The notes: a model not told the origin generated them from the sequence alone. A stretch of 64,000 bases of DNA from Nakamurella alba (GCF_009707545.1 NZ_WLYK01000002.1:1-64000), one strand, 5' to 3'; shown: positions 26,160 through 35,292, numbered from the stretch's first letter. Made by a program: numbers and translations.

Positions 26160-26178
26160 CGGCGGCGGCCGACGGTAC

Positions 26179-27063
26179 TCACCGGGATCCCGCGGCCCGC
26201 AACGACTGTGCGCGCTCCACCACGTCGGCGGTCAGCGCCGCGAACCGGGGCGCCCGGCGCTCCTTGAACGCGGCCACGCCCTCGGCGAGATCCGGCCTGC
26301 CGAAGGACTCCTTCATCATGCCGACGGCGCCGAGATAGCTGTCCTCGAGCGAGGAGTCGAGGTCCCCGTGGATCTGGCCCTTGATCAGGGCCATGGACGC
26401 CGGCGAGCAGTTCGCGGCGAGGTCGCGGGCGTACTCGACGGCGCGCGCCAGCACGTCCTCCTGCGGCCGGACCTCGTTCACCAGACCCATCGAGCGCGCC
26501 TCGTCACCCTTGAACCGGCGGCCGGAGAGCAGGACGTCCGTCGCCGCGGAGACCCCGACGATCCGCGGCAGGATCCACGACAACCCGAACTCGGCCACCA
26601 GGCCCAGCCGGGCGAAGGACGAGGTGATGGTGGCCTTCTCGGCACAGATGCGGATGTCGCAGGCCATGGCGACGGCCAGCCCGACACCGGCGCAGGCGCC
26701 GTTCATCGCCGCGACGAACGGCTTCGGGATCAGCAGCGGCCGGAGGTAGGACCCGACCAGGCTGGCGGCGTCCACCCTCGAACCCGCGCCGGCCCCCTCG
26801 CCGTCGGCGAGCCCCTGGACCGCTGTCAGGTCGGCGCCGGCGCAGAACGCCGATCCGGATCCGGTGACCACGACGGCCCGCACCGCGGTGTCGGCCTCCA
26901 CCTCGGCCAGCACGTCGATGTAGCGCGCGCCCATGGCCGCGGTGACCGCGTTGCCCCGGGCCGGCCGGTTCAGGGTGATCACGGCGACGCCGTCGGTGAC
27001 GTCCAGCAGGACGTCCGGCCCGGCGGGCGGGGACTCGGCCGGCGGTGACCCGGCAGTGCTCAT
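26179..27063 (-). CDS. Crotonase-fold enoyl-CoA hydratase/isomerase family protein
   Basis: 294 aa. It has ITLNRPARGNAV, VVTGSGSAFCAGADL and AMNGACAGVGLAVAMACDIRIC, followed by FARLGLVAEFGLSW. The usual second catalytic Glu of hydratases is not in place, so isomerase or another crotonase chemistry is possible. The C-terminal FKERRAPRF is typical of the family. It lies between the ThDP enzyme and the SDR gene, with gaps of 19-28 bases. Confidence 0.84.
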   Translation of the reverse strand: MSTAGSPPAESPPAGPDVLLDVTDGVAVITLNRPARGNAVTAAMGARYIDVLAEVEADTAVRAVVVTGSGSAFCAGADLTAVQGLADGEGAGAGSRVDAASLVGSYLRPLLIPKPFVAAMNGACAGVGLAVAMACDIRICAEKATITSSFARLGLVAEFGLSWILPRIVGVSAATDVLLSGRRFKGDEARSMGLVNEVRPQEDVLARAVEYARDLAANCSPASMALIKGQIHGDLDSSLEDSYLGAVGMMKESFGRPDLAEGVAAFKERRAPRFAALTADVVERAQSLRAAGSR

Positions 27064-27091
27064 GGTCGTTTCCTGACGTCGGTGACGGTGG

Positions 27092-28768
27092 TCATTCGGG
27101 GGTGCTCACGCGGGCATCGATGAGGGACGGGCCCGGCCGTTCGAGCGCGGCGCCGAGACTCTTGCGGAGCGCGTCGGCGGAGTCGACCACCTCGCCCTCG
27201 ACACCGAAACCTGCCGCCAGCGCGACCATGTCGATCGCCGGCATGAGGTCGTACGGCAACGTCTCCTCCGCCGGAGCACCGTTCTGGTAGTACTGCATGT
27301 TCTTCTTCAGGATGTGGTAGCTGCCGTTGTTGCAGATCACGAAGACCACCGGCACGCCGTGCCGGGCCGCGGTCCACAGGCTCTGCACGGTGTACATCGA
27401 AGCCCCGTCGCCGACAACGGCCACCACCCGCCGGCCGCCGCTACCGAGGTGCGCGCCGATGGCGGTGGGCATCCCCTGGCCCAGACCGCCGCCCCGGGCC
27501 CGCAGGACGCTGCCGGGAATCGTCCGCGGCACCACCTGCTGCACGGTGCCGGTCATGCTCACCGACTCGTCGACCAGGATCACCTCCGGTGGCAGCACCT
27601 CCGCCAGCACCGAGGCCAGTTCCAGTGGTGTCATCCCTGCGCCCCGGGCGCCCCGGCCCTCCAGCGCGGCGACGAAGCGCTTGTCCCGTTCCTGCCGGGC
27701 GCTGACGACATCGGCGGTGCGCGCGGCCGCCGTCGTACCGAAGTCGGGGCCGGCGACCCGGTCGATCGCCGCGCCGATGAGCCGGAGCGTGCCGGGGATG
27801 TCCGCGCGGATCAGCCGGTCCGCCGGGCGGTTCTTCCCGAGTTCCCAGCCGTCCGGGTCGATCTGGACGAACTGCTGGTCGCTGCGGATCAGCGCGGCAC
27901 CGCTGACGTTGATCAGCGGGAAGAAGCTCGCGCCGAGACCGACGAGGACGTCGAAGGGATCCAGGTCCCGGGTGATGCTCCGGTCGGACAGCATGTTGAG
28001 GCCGCCCTGGAACAGCGGGGTCGTCGACGGGACGGTGAGCTCCGAGCTGCTGACGTCGAAGATCGGCGCACCGATCTGCTCGGCCAGGGCGACGACGGCG
28101 TCCGCGGCCCCGGACCGGGCGACCCCGTCACCGCAGAGCAGCACCGGGCGCTGCGCCGTGAGCAGCCGCCAGGCCAGGTCCTCCACGACCTCGGCGGCGG
28201 GGACGGTCCGGACGTCGATCCGCGAGCTCGCGAAGAAGCCTGCCTCGTCGTCGATCTCGACGGTGTCGTCCAGGACGTTCTGCGGGACGGACAGCATCAC
28301 CACACCTGTCGGCGCCTCGGCCGCGATCTTGAACGCCCGCCGGGTCAGGGTGGCCAGCTGGGCGACGTCGTCGACGCGCACGGCGCACTTCACGAACTCC
28401 TTCGCCATGCTCGCCGGCCGCCCGTACAGGATCGGCTCGAGCTCGCTCAGCGTGGTCGCGGGTTCCCCGCAGTAGACCACCATCGGTGCCCGGCCGACCT
28501 GTGCGGAGTACAACATGCCCAGCGCGTTCCCCACCCCGGCGGCGGCATGCAGTTGCAGGAACGCCGGGCGGCCCGCGGCCCGGGCGTACCCGTCGGCCGC
28601 GCCGGCGGCGATCGACTCCTGCAGACCCAGCACGTACGTCAGCTCCGGTGTCCGGGCGACCTCGCGGACGAAGGCCTGCTCCGTGGTGCCGGGGTTGCCG
28701 AAGACGTGCTCGACCCCCTCCGCCAGCAGTTGACGGACCAGCACCGTGGCTCCGGTCAGTGTTGTCAC
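27092..28768 (-). CDS. ThDP-dependent enzyme, benzoylformate decarboxylase/acetolactate synthase-like
   Basis: 558 aa with the three ThDP-enzyme domains. The PYR domain has FGNPGTTEQAF and the conserved Glu in LGLQESIAAGAADGYAR. The middle domain is about 190-340. The PP domain has GDGASMYTVQSLW to ICNNGSYHIL, the GDG...NN diphosphate/Mg motif. FGNPGTTE recalls benzoylformate decarboxylase, so 2-keto-acid decarboxylation or acyloin formation is likely. GTG start at 28768. It lies next to the BVMO gene. Confidence 0.83.
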   Translation of the reverse strand: MTTLTGATVLVRQLLAEGVEHVFGNPGTTEQAFVREVARTPELTYVLGLQESIAAGAADGYARAAGRPAFLQLHAAAGVGNALGMLYSAQVGRAPMVVYCGEPATTLSELEPILYGRPASMAKEFVKCAVRVDDVAQLATLTRRAFKIAAEAPTGVVMLSVPQNVLDDTVEIDDEAGFFASSRIDVRTVPAAEVVEDLAWRLLTAQRPVLLCGDGVARSGAADAVVALAEQIGAPIFDVSSSELTVPSTTPLFQGGLNMLSDRSITRDLDPFDVLVGLGASFFPLINVSGAALIRSDQQFVQIDPDGWELGKNRPADRLIRADIPGTLRLIGAAIDRVAGPDFGTTAAARTADVVSARQERDKRFVAALEGRGARGAGMTPLELASVLAEVLPPEVILVDESVSMTGTVQQVVPRTIPGSVLRARGGGLGQGMPTAIGAHLGSGGRRVVAVVGDGASMYTVQSLWTAARHGVPVVFVICNNGSYHILKKNMQYYQNGAPAEETLPYDLMPAIDMVALAAGFGVEGEVVDSADALRKSLGAALERPGPSLIDARVSTPE

Positions 28769-28827
28769 CGCTCGCTCCTTCCAGCTCTGTCCAGCCCGGT
28801 CCTGGTCGGTCGGGCGTCGTGGGTGCG

Positions 28828-30798
28828 TCAGCCGGCCGCCGGCCGGTTCGCGGGCGCACCCGCGGTGCTGCAGTCGAAGTCGGCGAGATCCGGGTGCCGG
28901 GTCATGTGCCAGTAGTCGACGACCCGCCACGGCGAGTTCGTCACCACCCGGCCGAAGGCGTTCTTGTAGTAGCTGGCCACCCGCGGATGGCTCCACAGCA
29001 GGCCGGCCGCCGCGACATCCACCTGCTCCGTGTAGGTCTCGTACCTCTCGGGCTTGCACTCGACGGCGGAGATGCCGTCCCGGAGCATCATCGACGCCAT
29101 CGTGCCGATGTAGTGCCCCTGGCACTCGGCGATGTAGATGAAGCTGCCGCCGGGCGGGTTGGTGTTCGGCCCGTACATCAGGAACAGGTTGGGGAACCCG
29201 GGGACGGTCATCCCCAGGTACGCCCGGGGGTCGGTCCCGTTCCACACCTCGGACAGCACCGCGCCGCCCCGGCCGAGGACCCGGATCGGGTGCAGGTACC
29301 GGTCGGTCTCGAAACCCGTGGCGTAGACGACGACGTCGGCCGGATGGTGGTCACCGGTCGAGGTCACCACGCCGTCGGCGTCGAGCCCGGCGACCGACTC
29401 GGCGACCAGGGTGACGTTCGGCCGCAGCAGCGAGCGGTACCAACCGTTGTCGATCAGGATCCGCTTGGCGAACGGCGGGTACTCCGGGACGCTTTTCGCC
29501 AACAGGTCGGGCCGCCCGGCGAGTTGCTGCTCGATGTAACCGGTCATCATCTGCCGGGTGCGGTCGTTGACCTTGTTGGCCGCCGCCGGGGACCCCTGCC
29601 ACTGCGGGTCCATCCTCAACGTCGCATGGATCTTGTCGTTCCACATCCAGACCAGCCGGAACCGGTACCAGACGTGGTAGAACGGCACCTGTTCCATCAG
29701 GCGGTGCACCTCGGCGTCGACGTCGTCGAAGTACTTCTCCATCGGGATGATCCACTGCGGCGTCCGCTGGAACACCGTCACCTCGGCCGTGCCGGTGCTG
29801 ATCGCCGGCACGACCTGCATCGCGCTCGCGCCGCTGCCGATGACCGCGACCCGCTTGCCGGCCAGGTCCAGGCCCTCCGGCCACCGGGCGCTGTGGAAGG
29901 CAGGTCCGGTGAACTCCGCGGCACCCGGCAGCTGCGGCACCTTCGGCGGACTGAACAGCCCGGTGCTCGCGACGAGAATGGTTGCCTGGTACTGTGTTTC
30001 GGTACCGTCCACCGCCCGACCGGTCACCGTCCAGGTGTCGGAGGCCCCGTCGAACTCCGCCCCTACCACCTCCACCCCCAGCACCGTCCGGGACCGCAGA
30101 CCGAGCCCCTCGGCGACCGAGGACATGTACTCGGCGACCTCGGGGCGACGGGCGAAGTAGCGGTTCCAGGAGCGTGGCGCGAAGGTGAACGAGTAGAGAT
30201 AACTGGGGGTGTCGACGCCGCAACCCGGGTAGACGTTCTCGAACCAGGTGCCGCCGAAACCCGCGTTCTTGTCGAGGATGGTGAACGGGATGCCACGATC
30301 CAGGAACTCCTTGGCGGCGACGATCCCGGACACCCCGGCGCCGACGATGATCGCCGAAACGGTCCCCGGATCCCGCGGCCCGCTGGAGGTGCCGGCCGGT
30401 GCGGCGGCCTCGGCGTCGTCGGCCGGATCCTCGAAACCCATGACGACACGGCCCATCCGGGCGTACTCGACCGGTACGTCCTCGGCCACGCACACCTGCA
30501 TCATGCGCTGCAGATGCTCCACATCCGGTGCCGGGACGGCCGCCGGCGCCCCCTGGTACCAGGCCGCCAGGGCCACCCCGGCGGCATCCCGGATCTCCTG
30601 CTGGACCGCAGGGTCCAGGCCACCGGTGTCGTGGTCGTCCTGCCCGCGGGTACGGGTCGGGCGGTACGGATCCTGCAGCCAGCGCTCGTCGCCGGTCAGC
30701 TGGTGCAACACCATCAGCAACGACGGGATGTTCGCAACGGCGAGCGCGCCGGACAGCGCCTCGGCAGTCGGGACATCCTGCGGTACAACGGTACTCAC
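28828..30798 (-). CDS. Type I Baeyer-Villiger monooxygenase, 4-hydroxyacetophenone monooxygenase-like
   Basis: Inserts oxygen next to a carbonyl using FAD and NADPH. 656 aa. There is a ~140-residue N-terminal extension, as in HapE-type enzymes, then GAGVSG (near 153) for FAD, the BVMO fingerprint F-x-G-x3-H-x3-W as FTGPAFHSARW (296-306), and a second Rossmann motif GSGASA (near 321). GTG start. No esterase gene for the product ester is obvious, though the PTE-like and amidohydrolase genes are in the same cluster. Confidence 0.87.
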   Translation of the reverse strand: MSTVVPQDVPTAEALSGALAVANIPSLLMVLHQLTGDERWLQDPYRPTRTRGQDDHDTGGLDPAVQQEIRDAAGVALAAWYQGAPAAVPAPDVEHLQRMMQVCVAEDVPVEYARMGRVVMGFEDPADDAEAAAPAGTSSGPRDPGTVSAIIVGAGVSGIVAAKEFLDRGIPFTILDKNAGFGGTWFENVYPGCGVDTPSYLYSFTFAPRSWNRYFARRPEVAEYMSSVAEGLGLRSRTVLGVEVVGAEFDGASDTWTVTGRAVDGTETQYQATILVASTGLFSPPKVPQLPGAAEFTGPAFHSARWPEGLDLAGKRVAVIGSGASAMQVVPAISTGTAEVTVFQRTPQWIIPMEKYFDDVDAEVHRLMEQVPFYHVWYRFRLVWMWNDKIHATLRMDPQWQGSPAAANKVNDRTRQMMTGYIEQQLAGRPDLLAKSVPEYPPFAKRILIDNGWYRSLLRPNVTLVAESVAGLDADGVVTSTGDHHPADVVVYATGFETDRYLHPIRVLGRGGAVLSEVWNGTDPRAYLGMTVPGFPNLFLMYGPNTNPPGGSFIYIAECQGHYIGTMASMMLRDGISAVECKPERYETYTEQVDVAAAGLLWSHPRVASYYKNAFGRVVTNSPWRVVDYWHMTRHPDLADFDCSTAGAPANRPAAG

Positions 30799-30841
30799 GC
30801 CTCACTCCGTTCGCCTGGACGAGCAGCATCGGCCACCGGAC

Positions 30842-31993
30842 TCATGACACCCGCTCCAGCACGGTCGCGTTCGAGGTGCCGCCGCCCTCGCACATGGTCA
30901 CCAGGCCGTACCGGCCACCGGTCCGCTCCAGTTCGTGGACCACCGAGGTCAACAACCGCGCGCCGGTCGCACCCAGCGGGTGGCCGAGCGAGATCGCCCC
31001 GCCGTTGACGTTCGTGCGCTCCGCGGGCGCCTTGGTCTCCTGCGCCCAGGCCAGCACCACCGAGGCGAACGCCTCGTTGCACTCGAACAGGTCGATGTCG
31101 GCCATCGAGAGACCCGCCCGTTCCAGCACTTTCGGTGTCGAGGTGATCGGCCCGGTCAGGATCAGCTCCGGGTCGGAGCCGACGACCGCCGAGGCGACGA
31201 TGCGGGCGCGCGGCACCAGGCCGTACTTCTCGACGGCGTCCTGCGACGCCAGCAGGAGCGCACTCGCCGCGTCGCTGACCTGGCTGGACAGGGCCGCGGT
31301 GATCAGCCCGCCGTCCAGGAGCGGCGGCATGGCCGCCATCTTCTCCGACGAGGTGTCGCGGCGCGGGCCCTCGTCCCGGGTGACACCGGCCACCGGGACG
31401 ATCTCGCGGTCGAAGTACCCGGCGTCGATCGCGTGCACCGCACGCCGGTGCGACTCGACGGCGAACGCCTCCATCTCCTCCCGGGTCACGTCCCAGCGCC
31501 GCGCGATCTCGTCGGCGGCGACGAACTGGGACGGTTCGGCGTCGCCGTGGTGGGCGATCCATCCCGCCCCGCCGTACGCGACCCCGGCCCCGTGCTCGGT
31601 CCCCCACCGGGCAGCACTACCGATGGGCACGATGCTCATCGACTCGACGCCGCCGGCGATCACGATGTCCTGCTGGCCCGCCCGGATCGCGTTGGCGGCG
31701 AAGTCGACCGCCTGCTGGCCGGAGCCGCAACGACGGTCGACGACCACGCCCGGCACGTGCACCGGCAGGCCCGCCGACAGCCAGGCCACCCGCGCGACGT
31801 TGCTCGCCTGGGCACCGACCTGGGTGACGCAGCCGAAGATCACGTCCTCGACCAGGTCCGCGTCCACCCCCGAACGGTCGACCAACTCGGACAGCACCGC
31901 GGCCCCGAGGTCGGTCGGATGCACCTCGGCCAGACCGCCGCGGCGGCGCCCGATCGGCGTCCGGACCGCATCCACGACGAAGACGTCACGCAT
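30842..31993 (-). CDS. Acetyl-CoA acyltransferase (thiolase)
   Basis: 383 aa with all thiolase catalytic residues: nucleophile C89 in DRRCGSGQQAV, H337 in ISLGHPLGATG and C368 in MCEGGG. Expected to cleave 3-ketoacyl-CoA with CoA. ATG at 31993 is used because homologous sequence starts MRDVFVVDAVRTPIG. The first gene of a five-gene run. Sixteen bases upstream of the start lies a 16-bp tandem repeat array. Confidence 0.92.
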   Translation of the reverse strand: MRDVFVVDAVRTPIGRRRGGLAEVHPTDLGAAVLSELVDRSGVDADLVEDVIFGCVTQVGAQASNVARVAWLSAGLPVHVPGVVVDRRCGSGQQAVDFAANAIRAGQQDIVIAGGVESMSIVPIGSAARWGTEHGAGVAYGGAGWIAHHGDAEPSQFVAADEIARRWDVTREEMEAFAVESHRRAVHAIDAGYFDREIVPVAGVTRDEGPRRDTSSEKMAAMPPLLDGGLITAALSSQVSDAASALLLASQDAVEKYGLVPRARIVASAVVGSDPELILTGPITSTPKVLERAGLSMADIDLFECNEAFASVVLAWAQETKAPAERTNVNGGAISLGHPLGATGARLLTSVVHELERTGGRYGLVTMCEGGGTSNATVLERVS

Positions 31994-32008
31994 GTTCCTG
32001 CACCACCC

Positions 32009-32080
32009 TGTGTCAGTTGCTCGATGTGTCAGTTGCTCGATGTGCCAGTTGCTCGATGTGCCGGTAGCTCGATGTGTCGG
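32009..32080 (-). repeat. 16-bp tandem repeat, about 4.5 copies, upstream of the thiolase gene
   Basis: Four full units begin at 32009, 32025, 32041 and 32057, and half a unit follows. The forward unit is TGTGTCAGTTGCTCGA with one to three changes per copy. Read toward the thiolase gene, each contains ATCGAGCAACTG. The same core recurs in the arrays at 44215 and 47643. Confidence 0.85.
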
Positions 32081-32228
32081 CCCTGGGGGTCGGTCGACCC
32101 CCGGGGCGAGTGCCGTCGCACCGCTGTAGTGCGCTCCGCGTCGTGGCAGTACGGCACGGCCCGGCACCCGTGCCCGCCCGAACGGAGCGGGCACGGTGGT
32201 CCGGTCGGCCGGGTCCGGGCGGCCGGGC

Positions 32229-32280
32229 GTGGTCACCGCAGTGTGGTCACCGCAGTGCGGTCACCGCAGTGCGGCTACCG
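32229..32280 (-). repeat. 14-bp tandem repeat, about 3.7 copies
   Basis: Units GTGGTCACCGCAGT (two copies), GCGGTCACCGCAGT and a partial GCGGCTACCG run into the stop codon of the SDR gene at 32275. The unit differs from the 16-bp array 150 bases away. The 281-base gap 31994-32274 holds only these two arrays. Confidence 0.8.
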
Positions 32281-33138
32281 GACGCGGTTGGCCCAGGCCT
32301 CGGCGCCCGGGACGGAATCGGTGAAGTCCAGCAGGGTTTCGAGGCTGGACTCGAACTCCTCCGGAGTGGGCTTGCGGCCGAAGCTCACCGGTTTCGACTG
32401 GAACAGCTGGACCGCGGCGTACTCGTCGCCACGGACGTGCAGGATCGCGCTGCTGAGCCGGCACTCCTGCGAGGCGAGGTAGACCACCGCGGGCGACACG
32501 TAGCCCGGATCCAGTGCCTCCCGCATCTGCGGTGTCATCAAGGCCTCGGTCATCGCCGTGGTGGCGACCGGCGAGATCGCGTTGACCCGGATGTCGTTCT
32601 TGGCGCCCTCGATCGACAGTGTGTTCATCAGGCCGAGCAGCGCCGTCTTGGCGGCGCTGTAGTTCGCCTGCCCGAAGCTGCCGTACAGCCCGGACGCCGA
32701 GGTCGTCACCACGACCCGGCCGTAGCCCTGGGCCCGCAGCCCGCTCCAGGCCGCCCGGATCACCTGGTAGGTGCCGCCGAGGTGGACGCTCAGCACCGCA
32801 TCCCACTGGTCCTGCGTCATCTTGACGAACGACGTGTCGCGGACGATACCGGCGTTGCAGATGAGGATGTCGAGCCGGCCGAACTCCGCGATCGCCGCGG
32901 CCACCAGGGCCGCCGCCCCGTCCGCCGTGCTGATGTCGGACCGGTCGGAGATCGCCCGACCGCCGGCCCAGCGGATCTCGTCGACGACCGCCTCGGCCGT
33001 GCTGGCACCGTCCTCGGTCCGGCCGACGTCGTTGACGACCACCGCAGCGCCCCGCCCGGCGAGGGCGAGGGCGTGGGCCCGTCCGAGTCCCTGTCCGGCG
33101 CCGGTCACCAGCGCCACCCGATCCGTCAGGTCGATCAT
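32275..33138 (-). CDS. SDR family 3-hydroxyacyl-CoA dehydrogenase-like oxidoreductase
   Basis: 287 aa. It has VTGAGQGLGRAHALAL and VVVNDVGR near residues 10-45, the form seen in the dehydrogenase of MFE-2 type beta-oxidation proteins, then NAGIVRD, catalytic Ser in TTSASGLYG, and YSAAK near residue 160. ATG at 33138 overlaps the crotonase stop by 4 bp. The TAG stop lies inside a 14-bp repeat. Confidence 0.86.
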   Translation of the reverse strand: MIDLTDRVALVTGAGQGLGRAHALALAGRGAAVVVNDVGRTEDGASTAEAVVDEIRWAGGRAISDRSDISTADGAAALVAAAIAEFGRLDILICNAGIVRDTSFVKMTQDQWDAVLSVHLGGTYQVIRAAWSGLRAQGYGRVVVTTSASGLYGSFGQANYSAAKTALLGLMNTLSIEGAKNDIRVNAISPVATTAMTEALMTPQMREALDPGYVSPAVVYLASQECRLSSAILHVRGDEYAAVQLFQSKPVSFGRKPTPEEFESSLETLLDFTDSVPGAEAWANRVR

Positions 33139-34019
33139 GTTTCCTCCGTCGTCGCGGCCGTGCTGCGGCGGAACGCCTCCCAGGCGGTGGACTGCGCCAC
33201 GCCGACGCCGCCGAAGGGGTCGTCGCGCTTGCGCAGCGCCGCCCGGATCCCGTCCTGCTTGGCCGTTTCCGCGAACGCGGCACGTCCGCGCTGCTTGTGC
33301 TGGATGAGATCGTTGGACTTCCCGATGCCGATCATCGTGGTGAGCCCCTGCAGATCCGCCAGCTGGTTCATCGCGAGCTTCTGCAGCGCGATGGTCTCCG
33401 TGTCGAGGCTGGACAACCGGCGCGCCATCCACTCGACGTACTCCTCGAGTTGGTCGGCGGGCCGGGAGGCGTTGATCATGCCCATCTCCGCGGCCTCCCG
33501 CCCGGTGATGTTGTCGCCGCACATCACGAGTTCCTTGGTCCGCCGGATGTTGATCGTCAACGGCCAGAGGCCGATGTCCGGCACCAGCCCCATCGACCGC
33601 GCCTCCGGCTGGCCGATCACCGCGTCGTCGGTGGCGTAGACCAGGTCGCAGCACATCGCGAACTGCAGGCCGCCGCCGATGCAGAATCCCTGGATCTGGG
33701 CGATGGTCGCCTTCGGCGAGCGCCAGAGCCGCAGGGTGCCGTCGCTCACCCGGTCCATGTCGAGCAGGTCCTCGGAGAAGCCGCGCTCGACCCGGTTGTC
33801 GCTGCCGGGCTGCAGTTCCCAGCCGGCGCAGAACCCGCGGCCGGCGCCCTTGACGATGATGACCCGGATGTCGTCGTCCGCCTCCAGCTCGTCCAGCGCG
33901 CGGAGGTAGGCGGTGAACATCGCCGGGGTGAAGGTGTTCAGCCGGTCCGGCCGGTTGAAGACGATACGCCCGATACGGTCGTCCTTCTCGACCAGCAGCA
34001 CCTGTTCGGGTTCGTTCAT
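33135..34019 (-). CDS. Crotonase-fold enoyl-CoA hydratase/isomerase family protein
   Basis: 294 aa. It has IVFNRPDRLNTFT, IVKGAGRGFCAGWEL and IQGFCIGGGLQFAMCCDLVYA followed by IGQPEARSMGLVPD. One catalytic glutamate position (QPEAR) is kept, while the first is replaced by Gln-Phe. It lies in the operon with the Rieske oxygenase and is 4-bp-overlapped on both sides, so its job is probably tied to the oxygenase product. Confidence 0.85.
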   Translation of the reverse strand: MNEPEQVLLVEKDDRIGRIVFNRPDRLNTFTPAMFTAYLRALDELEADDDIRVIIVKGAGRGFCAGWELQPGSDNRVERGFSEDLLDMDRVSDGTLRLWRSPKATIAQIQGFCIGGGLQFAMCCDLVYATDDAVIGQPEARSMGLVPDIGLWPLTINIRRTKELVMCGDNITGREAAEMGMINASRPADQLEEYVEWMARRLSSLDTETIALQKLAMNQLADLQGLTTMIGIGKSNDLIQHKQRGRAAFAETAKQDGIRAALRKRDDPFGGVGVAQSTAWEAFRRSTAATTEET

Positions 34020-34294
34020 GCGAAGTCACCGCCCTCCGGCGCGCCGGTGGACTCCTCGACCGCGCCGGTGTCCAGTGGCACGTAGGCGGCCAGCGCGTCG
34101 ACGACGATCTGCGGCAGGTTGGTTCCGGCGGCGGCCAGCCGCTCGTCGAGCAGCTGCCGTTCGTCGCCGGACAGGGCGAATTCGATGAACAGGTGGGTCC
34201 AGACCCGCCGCTCGCCGCCCCGCGCCGCGACGGACTGGGGCGCCGGCTCGTGGAACCCGTTGTCGGTCGCGAGATCCCCGCCGGCGGCGCTCAT
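34016..34294 (-). CDS. Unknown 92-residue protein coupled to the Rieske oxygenase
   Basis: Not recognised. Soluble, acidic and without signal peptide, membrane segment or Cys motifs. A structured core RVWTHLFIEFALSGDERQLL lies at about residues 31-50, and a possible amphipathic helix NLPQIVVDALAAYVP follows. It overlaps the Rieske stop and the crotonase start by 4 bp each, so all three are translated as a set. It could be a small accessory or stabilising subunit of the oxygenase. Confidence 0.7.
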   Translation of the reverse strand: MSAAGGDLATDNGFHEPAPQSVAARGGERRVWTHLFIEFALSGDERQLLDERLAAAGTNLPQIVVDALAAYVPLDTGAVEESTGAPEGGDFA

Positions 34295-35241
34295 GCGTCC
34301 GCCTTGGCGTAGAACTGGGACGCCCACCGGCGCAGGTCGGCGACCGCACCCTCGCCGCGGGCGAGCTTCGGGCTCTCCCGGTAGATCTTGTGCTCCCAGA
34401 CGGGGATGTCCTGCTCGATCTGGAAGTGGTAGTCCTTCATGAACGACTTCGACGCGTTCGACGGCTCGTCGGTGCCGGGCTTGCGCGGCACGATGAAGGT
34501 GTAGCGGAAGTCGACGAGTCCGTCCTCGATCGGCGTCTGCGTGGCGATGGCGCACGTCGGGATCAGGCCGACCGGCCGGTTGAAGTTGACACCCAGCCCC
34601 CACACCTCGTTCTCGATGTACCCGTCGACCAGACCGCGGGGGGTGCCGAAGGTGATCGCGGCGGTGGCGCGCAGCATCGGGCCGTCCTCGACGACCTCCA
34701 GGGCACCAAAGCCCTTGACCCCGTGGATGTAGCGGAAGTGCGCCATGTCCACGACGTTCTCGATGATCTCCTGCACGTGGGTGCGGATCGTGTAGGACTG
34801 CCCGGGGATCGGCGGCAGGTAGGCCTCGTCGTCGAGCTCCTTCAGCCGGGGGACCTGCCAGGTCGGCTGCTCGTCCTCGTGACCGAGCCAGACCATGACG
34901 GTACCGTTGCTCTCGTCGACCGGCCAGGCACGGAGCTGCGCGCGCCGGTTGAACGTGTCGCGGTACGGGATGTCGACGTTGCGGCCGTCCCGGTCGAACC
35001 GCCAGTGGTGGAACGGGCAGACGATGTCGTCACCGCGGACCATGCCGCCGTAGCCGATGTTCGCACCGAGGTGCGGGCAGTGCGCGTCCATCACCCGCAC
35101 CTCGCCGCTCTCCCCCCGGTAGGCGACCAGCTCCTGGCCGAACCGACGGAGCGGCACGACCTGACCCACCGGGATCTCCGCGGAATGCGCGACCACGTAC
35201 CAGCCCTGCGGGTACGGCGGCATCGGGAAGCGATCGGACAT
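34291..35241 (-). CDS. Rieske 2Fe-2S oxygenase, KshA-like
   Basis: 316 aa. The Rieske cluster is C55-P-H57 and C75-x2-H78 (CPFHHW). The catalytic mononuclear iron site is ENVVDMAHFRYIH, with D165, H168 and H173 likely. The family of 3-ketosteroid 9-alpha-hydroxylase (KshA) is the closest in overall form, but steroid substrates are not implied. Its electron donor is probably the reductase at 19977. It has its own promoter region 52 bases upstream. Confidence 0.85.
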   Translation of the reverse strand: MSDRFPMPPYPQGWYVVAHSAEIPVGQVVPLRRFGQELVAYRGESGEVRVMDAHCPHLGANIGYGGMVRGDDIVCPFHHWRFDRDGRNVDIPYRDTFNRRAQLRAWPVDESNGTVMVWLGHEDEQPTWQVPRLKELDDEAYLPPIPGQSYTIRTHVQEIIENVVDMAHFRYIHGVKGFGALEVVEDGPMLRATAAITFGTPRGLVDGYIENEVWGLGVNFNRPVGLIPTCAIATQTPIEDGLVDFRYTFIVPRKPGTDEPSNASKSFMKDYHFQIEQDIPVWEHKIYRESPKLARGEGAVADLRRWASQFYAKADA

Positions 35242-35292
35242 GTGCCCTCCTCCTCGAGGTGCGAGCGGCGCGCCCAGCGGGCCACCTACTCT

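Noticed and set aside
34291-35241. Call of the Rieske gene as a true 3-ketosteroid 9-alpha-hydroxylase
   Set aside because: The resemblance is to the wider KshA-like group. No steroid-specific genes such as kstD, hsaC or mce are in the window.
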